A DNA stretch of 64,000 nt from Caballeronia sp. dw_19 (GTDB lineage: Bacteria; Pseudomonadota; Gammaproteobacteria; Burkholderiales; Burkholderiaceae). Each line of letters begins with the position of its first letter. The stretch's first letter is position 1. The DNA is taken from NCBI RefSeq assembly GCF_018449515.1, contig NZ_JAAVUQ010000006.1:124001-188000 (forward strand), read 5' to 3'. The position numbers and the translations under genes were made by a program. Positions 36,663 through 44,994 of the stretch are shown piece by piece. The notes beneath the pieces were generated by a model. The model was given only the letters and a program-made list of their open reading frames with translations. It searched no databases and had not been told where the DNA came from.

Positions 36663-37138
36663 GTTGCACCTGTACGGTAGGAGAACGAAGCTGCCGTGGT
36701 GCGCTGCCGCAATGGCCTTTGTCTTTGTGTTCTCGAACATTGCGCAGCGACGTTGAGAATCGGGCCAGTCACCATCGGCCGAGTCAGCAGATACCAGCTT
36801 TGTCCATTTCCATTTCCATTTTCTGATTCAGATGCAGAGCGTTGCCGTTGACACGCCGACCGTTTATGGGACCGCGTTGCAACGCAATAAGTTGCTCTTG
36901 AACGAGATGATCTCCGGACATCAACGGGGAAGTCCCGTGCCTGGCCATCGGGTGATAAACCCCACCATGTAGCGGCCTCGGCATGCACCATGGGCCGCCC
37001 AGGCAAAGGCGGACGCGCTGCGTGCGCAGTCATAGATCGTCTCCAGTTCATTCGGGCATGGAGGCTTCGCACTTGCGTACATGCATACGACCGCCGCGCC
37101 CATATTTTGTTGAAAGTGTCTATGGCTGAGGAGAAAGG

Positions 37139-37157
37139 CGATGTGCGGAGCCACACA
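37139..37157. repeat. 19-bp repeat CGATGTGCGGAGCCACACA, copy 2
   Basis: Identical to 35401-35419 and in the same orientation. This copy lies about 480 bases upstream of the amidohydrolase-like gene. The two copies bracket a 1.76-kb segment containing only that gene. Confidence 0.75.
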
Positions 37158-37323
37158 ATCTATTGCGAGTATCCACGGTGCGTATATGTATTGGTCTCTC
37201 TAAAAGCCATGACTCGTCCGTTGTCACAGAGAAGGCATTTGGTTTAAGGAAGGTCTGCAAACCTGCTGGATTTACCTGCAACAGGCATTACGCTAAACGC
37301 CTTGATGACTAGGAGGTATTGCG

Positions 37324-37386
37324 ATGATGCAACTACATCTCGCTGAGCCAAGCGCGTGCATTCGCTTGTGCAACGCAGCGCGGTGA
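37324..37386 (+). CDS. Possible 20-residue small peptide with a perfect Shine-Dalgarno
   Basis: AGGAGGT at 37311-37317 sits six bases upstream of ATG-ATG, which opens MMQLHLAEPSACIRLCNAAR and a TGA stop. The peptide has two cysteines. The ribosome-binding site is the best in this gene-poor tract. No family is recognised; it may be a leader peptide or chance. Confidence 0.25.
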   Translation: MMQLHLAEPSACIRLCNAAR

Positions 37387-37861
37387 CCGGACACCCTTGC
37401 CGTAGACCGCGTCAATTCCGTTACTTCGGAATCTCGGTGCCGTAGGAAAAATCGACTTCAAGCCAAATATTTTATTTGTAGTGCAAACTAAATTAAGTCA
37501 TCAATTCGCATAAGTCCGCGTGGCTTCGTCAACTTGTCGCGAGCGAGGCGTAGTAGCAGAAGGGACGCGCATCCCTCAGAAAGCGAACGGTGGATTTTCG
37601 GAAGTGTTGCCGGATCGACCCAAAGATCGAGAGGAATGCGGGTAGAGAAAGGGTTCGCGAAAGCCGCACCCGCTCCGAAGAAAGTCCCGTTGGGGCATGC
37701 GGCGTTCGCGTATCGGCTGATGAGTGTTTTCAGCCCTATTGTTCAGCCCGGCCGCTGCTTTGACGAACGCGTGCTTTACGTTCGCCCGCTCCGTTATTTC
37801 AGATCTTGCCGCCGGATAACCAACCATCCCGCAAACCTGAATGAATGACGGCCTATCCTGA

Positions 37862-38587
37862 TCAAAAGCCAACCGGCTGGACCGATACTGTATCGAGCAT
37901 TCGCTGCTTGCCGGTCAGCACGTGGAACTCGAACGCCTCTGCGGCTTGAGTGGCCTGGCCGTTACGCAGTGCATCGAAAATATTGCGATGCTCGTTTGCC
38001 GAGCGGCGCATCTGCACGGGCGAGTAAACGCCTTTGTGAAGGTACAGCGTCAATTCTTCTTCGACTGCCCGGTTCACTTTTATCAGTCGCGGGTTCTTGG
38101 TTGCCAGCATCAGATGATGATGAAACTCGATGTTGAGGCTTTGATAAAGCTGCGCGTCATGAGCCTCGGACGCGAGGTCCATGCGTGCGAGCAAGTCACA
38201 CAGCGCACGCTCCTCGTCGCCCGTCATGCGCAATGCCGCCAGCCGGCCCGCCGTACGCGCCAAGCCTGCGCGAACTTCGTACAAGTCCATGGCCTCCTCG
38301 AGAGAAAGACGCCTTACATGCGCGCCGCGATTGGGCACGATCTGCACGAGACCGGCTTGCTCGAGCGCGCGGAGCACCTCGCGCGCCGAGTTGCGCCCCA
38401 CGCCGATATGGTTGGCCAAGGCCTGCTCATTGACGCGTTCACCGGGTCGCAGTTCCCCTCGTTGAATCATTCCACGAACCTGTTCGCGTATTCCATCGAG
38501 CTTCGAGGTTATTGTCTCGGGCGCGCGTGCATTCGTTTTGACTTCTATGACGGGTCCATCTCCCAACATGGTTTTTGTTTGCGGCAT
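37862..38587 (-). CDS. GntR-family regulator, FadR/FCD subfamily
   Basis: A 241-residue regulator. The winged helix is IREQVRGMIQRGELRPGERVNEQALANHIGVGRNSAREVLRALEQAGLVQIVPNRGAHVRRL; the FCD helical domain follows (SLEEAMDLYEVRAGLARTAGRLAALRMT), with FHHHLMLAT, NEHRNIFDAL and EAFEFHVLTGKQRML carrying probable metal-binding histidines. ATG 38587 with GGA seven bases upstream is preferred to TTG 38593. It follows the HpcH/HpaI aldolase on the same strand by about 50 bases and may control the divergent aldolase and MmgE/PrpD promoters (palindrome at 39609-39626). FCD regulators usually respond to small organic acids. Confidence 0.87.
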   Translation of the reverse strand: MPQTKTMLGDGPVIEVKTNARAPETITSKLDGIREQVRGMIQRGELRPGERVNEQALANHIGVGRNSAREVLRALEQAGLVQIVPNRGAHVRRLSLEEAMDLYEVRAGLARTAGRLAALRMTGDEERALCDLLARMDLASEAHDAQLYQSLNIEFHHHLMLATKNPRLIKVNRAVEEELTLYLHKGVYSPVQMRRSANEHRNIFDALRNGQATQAAEAFEFHVLTGKQRMLDTVSVQPVGF

Positions 38588-38639
38588 GTTCAATCCATTC
38601 GTACGCGGTCGGAAATCGGCTCAATCGACTCAATCGGCT

Positions 38640-39452
38640 TCATGATGTCACCGTCTGGCTGGCGGCATGCAGCGGGATCGAGCGAAGCATGACCGAGCGA
38701 GCCTGCGCACCCGCCATGAGGAAGGCCAGATCGGATCCGCTGAGAATGAAGCGCGCGCCCTTCTGGATATAAGCCTTCATCAGCGCCTCGATATAGACGC
38801 CCCCCACGCCCGCCACCTTCCCGTGTTTCGCGCAGGCGGCGCACACGGCGTCGATCGCCGCGTCTACCTGCGGATGGCCCAGTTGTCCCGTCACACCCAA
38901 CTCGGCCGCGAGATCCGTCGCACCGACAAGCAGCACATCGATACCCGGCACCGCCGCGATTGCGTCGACATTTTCCAGACCCTCTCGTGTCTCGATCATT
39001 GCAACGACCAGGACTTCGTCATTCACCGCCCGCACGACATCCGCGATGGGATGCGCCTCGAAACCCATTTGCGGCAACAGGCCTGGAATGGAACGGCTGC
39101 CGGCGGGCGGGAAACGGCACATGTCGGCGATGCGGGCGGCCTGCGCGGCGGTGCTGACATGCGGCACGACAATGCCCATCGCACCGTTGTCCAGGAGCCG
39201 CGTCGCGTGAAAGGATTCATGACCCGGCACACGGATGATGGGTGTCACGCCGGACGTGAGCGCGGCCTGGCAAATTTGCGCGGCGGCATCGACATCCATC
39301 GAGTTGTGCTCCATGTCGATGAAAAGCCAGTCGAAACCGCTGGTGTGCGCGATCTGCGCGATATCGACGGTGCGCGCCTGCCGCAACCCCATGCCCAACG
39401 CCAGTTCTCCGGCAGCGAGACGCGCTTTCGCGTGATTCCTGATGCTCTGCAT
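38640..39452 (-). CDS. HpcH/HpaI-type class II aldolase family protein
   Basis: A 270-residue TIM-barrel aldolase similar to 4-hydroxy-2-oxo-heptane-1,7-dioate aldolase and 2-keto-3-deoxy-L-rhamnonate aldolase. Motifs: FDWLFIDMEHNSMD (active-site Glu/His), GVTPIIRVPGHE (Arg), GAMGIVVPHVSTAAQA, AMIETREGLENVDAI (metal Glu), and VLLVGATDLAAELGV (Asp). The frame extends to 39758, but ATG 39452 with GAAGGGG eight bases upstream gives the standard N-terminus. It cleaves 2-oxo-4-hydroxy acids to pyruvate and an aldehyde, with a divalent metal. Divergent from MmgE/PrpD, next to a GntR gene. Confidence 0.87.
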   Translation of the reverse strand: MQSIRNHAKARLAAGELALGMGLRQARTVDIAQIAHTSGFDWLFIDMEHNSMDVDAAAQICQAALTSGVTPIIRVPGHESFHATRLLDNGAMGIVVPHVSTAAQAARIADMCRFPPAGSRSIPGLLPQMGFEAHPIADVVRAVNDEVLVVAMIETREGLENVDAIAAVPGIDVLLVGATDLAAELGVTGQLGHPQVDAAIDAVCAACAKHGKVAGVGGVYIEALMKAYIQKGARFILSGSDLAFLMAGAQARSVMLRSIPLHAASQTVTS

Positions 39453-39608
39453 GGATGATGCCCCTTCGCGGGTGCGCCTCGCCTGCCCAGCCGTCGGCAA
39501 AAATTCGGCAACAGGAACGCGACGATAAACAAACCGTTGAAAACCGATATCACGCTTGGGCAATCCGCCCCGCCCCAAGCGCCGCTTGATACTAGGGATC
39601 GTAGATAC

Positions 39609-39626
39609 TTGACATCCATGTGTCAA
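39609..39626. promoter_or_regulatory. Inverted repeat TTGACATCCATGTGTCAA, candidate operator
   Basis: Six-base arms TTGACA/TGTCAA around TCCATG lie between the divergent aldolase (start 39452) and MmgE/PrpD (start 39746) genes. TTGACA also matches a -35 hexamer. The FCD-GntR encoded at 37862-38587 is the obvious candidate to bind, by position only. Confidence 0.45.
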
Positions 39627-39745
39627 CACTTCTACAGTGAGTGAGATCAATACCTTATCTATTGCCGACAACCGTATCCCCATCGAAACTGATGGCGGCA
39701 GTTCCGCGTTCACATTTCCTTTCGCCTCGAAAGCGCACTCCGGAC

Positions 39746-41068
39746 ATGTCCAACACAACGATCAGCCAGCAATTTGCTCAGTTCATCACCACGCTCTCGT
39801 TCGAGACCCTGCCACCGGCGCTGATCGAACAAGCGAAAATCCGCATCCTGGATTCGCTTGCCACGGCGATTGCCGCACGGGACCTTCCCGTCCCTGCCAT
39901 TGCCGCAGCCCTTGTCGGCGACAATCGCGGCCGCGCGACGATCATCGGGCAAGCCCGGACCGTACCCGCCATCGACGCCGCGCTGGTCAACGCAACGCTC
40001 GTGAACGGCCGCTCGCAGGACGACTTCCTTTGCAAGTCACACCCCGGCGCAGTCACGCTTCCCGCCGCGCTCGCGCTGGCGGAGCAGGAAGACACCAGCG
40101 GCGCCGAACTGATCGCGGCGGTGATCGTGGGCTACGACATCGTGGGCCGGGTGTATCTGGGCGGACCAGGCATGGTGTCGAAATTCAGGGCGACGGGCGT
40201 GGCGGGAACGATCGCAGCCGCGGCAGCCGCGGCCCGCGTGCTCAAGCTGGACGCCACGCAGACCAGTCACGCGCTCGGCTGCGCGGCGGTGTTCGCGTCC
40301 GGCTTCGGCGCAGGCTTCCTGACCGGCACGGCGGAGGTCAAGCTCAACGTTGGCATGGCCTGCCGTAATGGGGTAAGCGCGGCGCTCCTCGCGCGTGGCG
40401 GCGCGACCGCCAGTCCGCTGGCATTCGAAGGCGAGGCGGGGTTTTATCGCGCGATGGCCGGCACGCTCGACGATATTCAGTACGCGACGCAAGGTCTCGG
40501 CGAACGCTATCTGCTGGAAGAAACCGTCTATAAGGAATTCCCGGTCTGCATTTTCGTGCAGACGCCGATGACCCTTGCCCGGGAACTGGTCAGCCAACGC
40601 CCCCTCCCGGCCGACACCACCTCCCGGATCACGGTCACGGTGTCCCCATCGACATACGCCTTCCCCGGCTTTACCAACGTCGCCCCTTTCAAGAGTTCGC
40701 TGCATGCCAAAGTCAGCGCCCGCTTTTGCGTGGCGGCTGCGCTGCTGGACAAGCCCATTGACGATTACGCGTTCTACGAACATTTCGACGCCGCCGACGT
40801 ACTCGCGTTGGCCGAACGCATCGACCTCGTCATCGACCCGGCCAGCAAGGACCGCGTCACGGTATCGATCACGGACGGTAACGGGAGCCGCGCTCTGGAA
40901 GGTATCGAAGGAGAGACGCTGCTTTCTTCGTCCGACAAGGTCATTGCCAAATTCCGTCGGCTGACATCGCCCATTCTGGGTCCGAAGACGGAGACCGTGC
41001 TGCGGGATGTTCTGCGGCTGGAACACTTGCCGAACCTGCATGACCTGACAGCGCTACTGCGAGACTGA
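39746..41068 (+). CDS. MmgE/PrpD family protein
   Basis: A 440-residue member of the MmgE/PrpD family (2-methylcitrate dehydratase, cis-aconitate decarboxylase). N-terminal helical domain has IRILDSLATAIAARDLP; NGRSQDDFLCKSHPGAVTLPAALALAE replaces the usual H-x-x-D-x-D-D region; EVKLNVGMACRNGVSAALLA corresponds to the substrate-binding Lys segment; YKEFPVCIFVQTP is the second-domain strand. ATG 39746 is chosen because the close paralogue at 51888-53234 starts at the same point; the upstream ribosome-binding site is weak. Precedes TctB-TctA, so it probably acts on an imported di- or tricarboxylate. Dehydratase, decarboxylase or isomerase chemistry cannot be distinguished. Confidence 0.83.
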   Translation: MSNTTISQQFAQFITTLSFETLPPALIEQAKIRILDSLATAIAARDLPVPAIAAALVGDNRGRATIIGQARTVPAIDAALVNATLVNGRSQDDFLCKSHPGAVTLPAALALAEQEDTSGAELIAAVIVGYDIVGRVYLGGPGMVSKFRATGVAGTIAAAAAAARVLKLDATQTSHALGCAAVFASGFGAGFLTGTAEVKLNVGMACRNGVSAALLARGGATASPLAFEGEAGFYRAMAGTLDDIQYATQGLGERYLLEETVYKEFPVCIFVQTPMTLARELVSQRPLPADTTSRITVTVSPSTYAFPGFTNVAPFKSSLHAKVSARFCVAAALLDKPIDDYAFYEHFDAADVLALAERIDLVIDPASKDRVTVSITDGNGSRALEGIEGETLLSSSDKVIAKFRRLTSPILGPKTETVLRDVLRLEHLPNLHDLTALLRD

Positions 41069-41121
41069 GCCTGCAACGCCTGGCGCAGGGTACGATTTTC
41101 CCCGCTTCGAACACATAACAA

Positions 41122-41166
41122 GACGGGCAGCAGCCGGAACAACCCGTATCCGGCTGCGCGCCCGTC
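41122..41166 (+). promoter_or_regulatory. Long intercistronic hairpin before tctB
   Basis: GACGGGC-AG-CAGCCGG pairs with CCGGCTG-N3-GCCCGTC around a 12-base loop, giving two seven-base helices. It lies between MmgE/PrpD and TctB, ending 18 bases before the TctB start, and has no U-tract. Likely an mRNA processing or stability element that sets relative expression within the operon. Confidence 0.5.
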
Positions 41167-41184
41167 AATCAGGAGACACCTGAC

Positions 41185-41676
41185 ATGGAACGCAGCAACC
41201 TGGCTGGTTTCCCGGGCCACATCCACCGGGACTATTACGGCGGCGTGCTGATGCTGCTGATCGGGCTCGGCGCGGCATGGATAGGCTTCCAGTACCGCAT
41301 GGGCGACCTGCGCAGCATGGGGCCGGGATTCTTTCCCGTCTCCGTGGGCGCCATCCTGGCGCTGCTCGGCATGCTGATCGCGATGAGTGCGGGCGCCCGG
41401 CAACAAGCCGAAGCCGAAGCCGACGATGCCCCTCTTCGACCCGAATGGCGCGGCTGGTTTTGCATCATGCTCAGCATCGCCGCCTTCGTCGTGATCGGCC
41501 GGTTCGGCGGCCTGTTGCCCGCCACGTTCGCGATCGTCTTCATTGCCGCGCTCGGCGACCGGCAGAACACGCTCAGGAGTGCGGCGATCCTCGCGCTGGC
41601 AATGTGCGCCATCTGCGTCGTGGTGTTCTGGTGGGCGCTGAAGCTGCAGTTTCCCCTGTTCGCCTGGGGAGCCTGA
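41185..41676 (+). CDS. Tripartite tricarboxylate transporter small membrane subunit TctB
   Basis: A 163-residue inner-membrane protein with four hydrophobic helices, the TctB pattern. DYYGGVLMLLIGLGAAWIGFQYRMGDLRSMGPGFFPVSVGAILALLG contains the family signature (MGPGFFP). GGAGA eight bases upstream supports the start. It is the small subunit of a Na+/H+-driven carboxylate transporter and precedes TctA by three bases. The binding-protein subunit is not in this operon; the nearest Bug-family protein is at 62208-63179. Confidence 0.88.
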   Translation: MERSNLAGFPGHIHRDYYGGVLMLLIGLGAAWIGFQYRMGDLRSMGPGFFPVSVGAILALLGMLIAMSAGARQQAEAEADDAPLRPEWRGWFCIMLSIAAFVVIGRFGGLLPATFAIVFIAALGDRQNTLRSAAILALAMCAICVVVFWWALKLQFPLFAWGA

Positions 41677-41679
41677 GCG

Positions 41680-43218
41680 ATGCTGTCGCAAACCTTGACG
41701 GACCTGATGCAGGGGTTTGGCGTTGCCCTGGAACCGCACAACCTGATGTGGTCGTTTTTCGGCGTACTCATGGGCAACCTGATCGGCGTATTGCCGGGGA
41801 TGGGCGCGTTGTCCGCCATCTCCATGCTGCTGCCGCTTACCTACACGCTGCATCCGGTGCCGGCCATCCTGATGCTGGCCGGCATCTTCTACGGTTCGCA
41901 ATACGGCGGCGCGATCGGCGCGATTCTGCTGAATCTGCCCTGCCATCCGCCGCACGCGGTCACCTGTCTCGACGGCTATCCGATGACCCGGATGGGCAAA
42001 GGCGGAACGGCGCTCGGTATTGCCATGATGGCGTCGTTCTTCGCGGCATCGTTCGGAATCCTTGTGATGATCTTTCTGTCACGGCCGCTGGTCGCCATTG
42101 CGTTCAAGTTCGGGCCGGCGGAACTCTTCTCGATCATGCTGCTCGGCTTGCTGGCGGGCGGAACGCTGGCGAAGGGTTCCGCGTTGAAGGGCATGGCGAT
42201 GACCGCGCTCGGGCTGCTGATCGGCATTGTCGGCACCGACGTCAACAGCGGCACGATGCGCTTCACCTTCGGCTTCATCGAGCTTTCCGACAAGGTCGAA
42301 CTGGTGGCGCTGGCGTTGGGACTGTTCGGCGTGGCGGACTTCCTGTGCAACGTCAACCGCATGCAGGTGGTCGGCAGCGGCACGAAGCTGCGCCTGAAGG
42401 ACATGCGCCCGAGCAAGGCTGAAATGAAGCAGGCGTTCCTGCCGATGGTGCGCGGGACGCTGGTCGGCACGCTCTTCGGCGCGATGCCGGGCACCGGACC
42501 CACGATCACGACGTTCATCGCCTACGCGCTGGAAAAAAAGATCTCCAGGACGCCGGGACGTTTCGGCAACGGAGCGCTCGAGGGCGTGGCGGCGCCGGAG
42601 GCGGCATCGCATTCGAAGACCCAGGTGGACTTCATTCCCACCATGAGTCTCGGCATTCCCGGAGACGCGGTGATGGCGCTGATACTCGGTGCCTTGCTGA
42701 TCCAGGGGATCCAGCCCGGGCCGCAATTGATCACCGAACATGCGGATATCTTCTGGGGCTTGATCGCCAGCTTCTGGATCGGCAACGTCCTGTTAGTGAT
42801 GCTGAATGTACCGATGATCGGCATCTGGGTGAAGCTGTTGCAGGTGCCCTATCGTTTCATGTTTCCGTCCGCGCTCTTTTTTATCGCCGTGGGCGTGTAC
42901 AGCACCAACAACGCCCTGTTCGAGATAGGCGAAACCCTGGTATTCGGCGTGCTGGGGGCACTGTTGATCGCGCTCAGGTTTTCAGTGGCGCCCATCCTTC
43001 TGGGCTACGTACTCGGACCGTTGATGGAGGAGAATTTCCGGCGCACCATGCTGCTTTCACGCGGCGACCTGAGCGTTTTCCTGCAACGGCCTATCAGCGC
43101 CACGTTCATCGCAGCCGGTGCGTTGCTGATACTCGCGCAAGTGTTCTTCGCGCTGCGTGCCTCGCGGCGTCGACGCCACAATCTCGATGTGGCGCGCATG
43201 CAGCGCAGAGAAACGTGA
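41680..43218 (+). CDS. Tripartite tricarboxylate transporter large permease TctA
   Basis: A 512-residue permease with about 11-12 membrane helices. N-terminal GVLMGNLIGVLPGMGALSAISMLLPLTYTL, FYGSQYGGAIGAILLNLPCHPPHAVTCLDGYPM and the second-half GAMPGTGPTITTFIAYALEKKI, LGIPGDAVMALILGAL are the duplicated TctA cores (pore-region glycine/proline motifs). It translocates citrate-like or other carboxylates delivered by a periplasmic TctC/Bug protein. TctC specificity, not TctA, sets the substrate, so the compound is unknown. Encoded directly after TctB. Confidence 0.92.
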   Translation: MLSQTLTDLMQGFGVALEPHNLMWSFFGVLMGNLIGVLPGMGALSAISMLLPLTYTLHPVPAILMLAGIFYGSQYGGAIGAILLNLPCHPPHAVTCLDGYPMTRMGKGGTALGIAMMASFFAASFGILVMIFLSRPLVAIAFKFGPAELFSIMLLGLLAGGTLAKGSALKGMAMTALGLLIGIVGTDVNSGTMRFTFGFIELSDKVELVALALGLFGVADFLCNVNRMQVVGSGTKLRLKDMRPSKAEMKQAFLPMVRGTLVGTLFGAMPGTGPTITTFIAYALEKKISRTPGRFGNGALEGVAAPEAASHSKTQVDFIPTMSLGIPGDAVMALILGALLIQGIQPGPQLITEHADIFWGLIASFWIGNVLLVMLNVPMIGIWVKLLQVPYRFMFPSALFFIAVGVYSTNNALFEIGETLVFGVLGALLIALRFSVAPILLGYVLGPLMEENFRRTMLLSRGDLSVFLQRPISATFIAAGALLILAQVFFALRASRRRRHNLDVARMQRRET

Positions 43219-43245
43219 ATGCCGCCATGCGCGTGGCGAACGCCG

Positions 43246-44136
43246 TCAGGCGCGCATGCGCGCGGCGATCGCCAGGATGCGCTCGGCGCGCTCCACCACG
43301 GGCACGTCCAGCATCCGGCCGTCCAGGCCGACGGAGCCACGGCCGCTGCGCAACGCTTCGCCGTAGGTATCGACGATCCGCTGCGCGGCGGCGATTTCGT
43401 CAGCGCCGGGGCTGAAGCCTTCGTTCAGGATGGGCACCTGCGCGGGATGAATACAGGTGCTGCCTTCCACGCCAAAGCGACGCGCTTGCGCGACAGCGGC
43501 GCGAAAGCCGTCGAGGTCCCGGTAGTTCGCGCTGGAACTGAAAATGCCGAGCGGCAGCACGCCTGCCGCGCGCGCCGCCAATACCCCTTGTTGCTTCGGA
43601 TAAAGCAGCACGTCGGGGTCCGGCTGTGCGCCGCAGGACGCGGTGAAATCCTCCGCTCCGCACGCAAAAGCAACGATGCGCGGATGCGCGGCGGCAATCT
43701 CGAAGATCTGCGCAAACGCGGTGACCGACTCGACCACCGCGTAAAACCGCGTGTGACCCACGGCCATGCCCTTTCGCCGCTCGATGCTTTCCACCAGTTC
43801 GGCAAGCAGCCTCACGTGCCCCGCACTGTCTACCTTCGGCAGCATCAGCGCGCTGACCTGCGGAGCGACGACCGTCTCGATGTCCCGCACAGCGAGTTCG
43901 AGCGGACGATTCACACGCACCAGGATGTCCGCTCCCGCGGCACCGCATCGCTCGGCCGCTGCGGCAACCTGTGCGCGCGCGGCTTTCTTGTCGGCGGGGG
44001 CCACGCTGTCCTCGAGGTCGAGGATGATCGCATCGGCGCCGCACGCGGACGCCTTCTGCACGTACTTCTCCACGTTGACCGGTACGAACAGCAGCGAGCG
44101 CCAGAACGGCAGGCCGGATCTTTGTTGCAAGCCCAT
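43246..44136 (-). CDS. CitE-like CoA-ester lyase (HpcH/HpaI family)
   Basis: A 296-residue CitE-type TIM-barrel lyase. RSLLFVPVNVEKYVQKA holds the phosphate-binding region, AIILDLEDSVAPADK the acidic pair, DILVRVNRP, AVVESVTAF the metal-binding Glu, and FACGAEDFTASCGA the Asp. C-terminal GSTCIHPAQVPILNEGFSP is the standard CitE end. GGAGGG seven bases upstream of ATG 44136 decides the start; the gene follows the dioxygenase by 13 bases. Convergent with TctA. Probably splits a malyl- or citramalyl-CoA-like thioester; distinct paralogue of the 7705-8529 protein. Confidence 0.86.
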   Translation of the reverse strand: MGLQQRSGLPFWRSLLFVPVNVEKYVQKASACGADAIILDLEDSVAPADKKAARAQVAAAAERCGAAGADILVRVNRPLELAVRDIETVVAPQVSALMLPKVDSAGHVRLLAELVESIERRKGMAVGHTRFYAVVESVTAFAQIFEIAAAHPRIVAFACGAEDFTASCGAQPDPDVLLYPKQQGVLAARAAGVLPLGIFSSSANYRDLDGFRAAVAQARRFGVEGSTCIHPAQVPILNEGFSPGADEIAAAQRIVDTYGEALRSGRGSVGLDGRMLDVPVVERAERILAIAARMRA

Positions 44137-44149
44137 GGCGTTCGCCCTC

Positions 44150-44935
44150 CTAGTCGATCTGCAGGCGCTGCAAGTGACGCTTATATTTCGGGTCGAAGGT
44201 TTCGCGCGCGTGCTGTAGCGCGAGGTTGTCCCACACCACCAGGTCACGCTTCGCCCAAACATGGCGATACATGATCTCCTTGTTTTCGATCATGGAAATG
44301 AAACGCTGGAACAACGCCTGACTCTCCTCCACCGACAAGCCCAGGATCTGCCGCGCGTGCAGCTTGCTGAAGAAGAGAACCCGTTCGCCCGTGCGTGGAT
44401 GCGGATACATGATCGGGTGATCGGCTTGCGGACAACCCGCACGGGTGTCCGATTTATGCCGGATGATCTTGTCGTCGATACGTTCGCGGATCTCGTCGGG
44501 CAAGTGACGGGTGACGAGACGCATGTCGGAAAAAAGTGTATCGCCGCCCGTTGGAGGAATCTCGACGCCGTACAGCAGGATCGCCTTCAGGACGTTTTCC
44601 TGGAAACAGTGGTCGAAGTGGAATTGCAGTTCGCCGTCGCCCGCGGCCAGGATCATCTCGCCCGCGGCGTTCAAGCCGCGCGGATGCAGGTTCGACACAT
44701 AGTTGAAGCCGCCGGGCGCCTCGCCCTGCTCGGAGACTTTTCCAAAGATATCGGCAACGCGCAGCAGGTCGGCTTTGTCGAGATCCTGATCGCGAAACAG
44801 CAGCAGCGCATGCTCGCTGAACGCTTCGCGCAGGACCTGGCGTTCAGCTTCGGACACGGGCTGATGCATGTCCAGGCCCACGACCTGAGCGCCGAACGGC
44901 GCTAACGGCTTGATGGCGAATGGCTTCGATTCCAT
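44150..44935 (-). CDS. TauD/TfdA-family Fe(II)/2-oxoglutarate dioxygenase
   Basis: A 261-residue non-haem iron dioxygenase. Facial triad: His-x-Asp in FHFDHCFQ (near residue 110) and the distal His in LALQHARE near the end, with the 2-oxoglutarate-binding Arg in the FDPKYKRHLQR tail. GDTLFSDMR, HPIMYPHPRTGER and DLVVWDN are TauD/TfdA signatures. AGGA eight bases upstream supports ATG 44935. It would hydroxylate a carboxylate or sulfonate substrate using O2 and 2-oxoglutarate. It sits between an amidohydrolase and a CitE-like lyase in one minus-strand operon. Confidence 0.88.
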   Translation of the reverse strand: MESKPFAIKPLAPFGAQVVGLDMHQPVSEAERQVLREAFSEHALLLFRDQDLDKADLLRVADIFGKVSEQGEAPGGFNYVSNLHPRGLNAAGEMILAAGDGELQFHFDHCFQENVLKAILLYGVEIPPTGGDTLFSDMRLVTRHLPDEIRERIDDKIIRHKSDTRAGCPQADHPIMYPHPRTGERVLFFSKLHARQILGLSVEESQALFQRFISMIENKEIMYRHVWAKRDLVVWDNLALQHARETFDPKYKRHLQRLQID

Positions 44936-44950
44936 GATGATTTCCTGGTC

Positions 44951-44983
44951 GATTGAACGATGATTGAACGATGATTGAGCGAT
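44951..44983. repeat. Three tandem 11-bp units (GATTGAACGAT)
   Basis: GATTGAACGAT, GATTGAACGAT, GATTGAGCGAT in direct tandem, in the 59-base gap between the dioxygenase and amidohydrolase genes. The copy number may vary by slippage; no known role. Confidence 0.7.
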
Positions 44984-44994
44984 AAGCGCCGGTC

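Larger units (their letters stand above)
36663..37861. other. Gene-poor, lower-GC tract
   Basis: About 1.2 kb with no recognisable protein domain in any frame. It holds the second 19-bp repeat (37139-37157), a short frame with a perfect ribosome-binding site (37324-37386) and an A+T-rich stretch at about 37435-37510. Open frames at 36659-37156 (minus) and 37534-37848 (plus) have odd composition and no good start sites. It looks like decayed or regulatory DNA at an island border. Confidence 0.5.

Noticed and set aside
35401..37157. Insertion sequence or transposon ends
   Set aside because: The 19-bp repeat is direct, not inverted, and no transposase or integrase frame lies in between or nearby.
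37534..37848. 104-codon frame in the gene-poor tract
   Set aside because: Arginine/serine-rich composition, no good start site, and no resemblance to known proteins.
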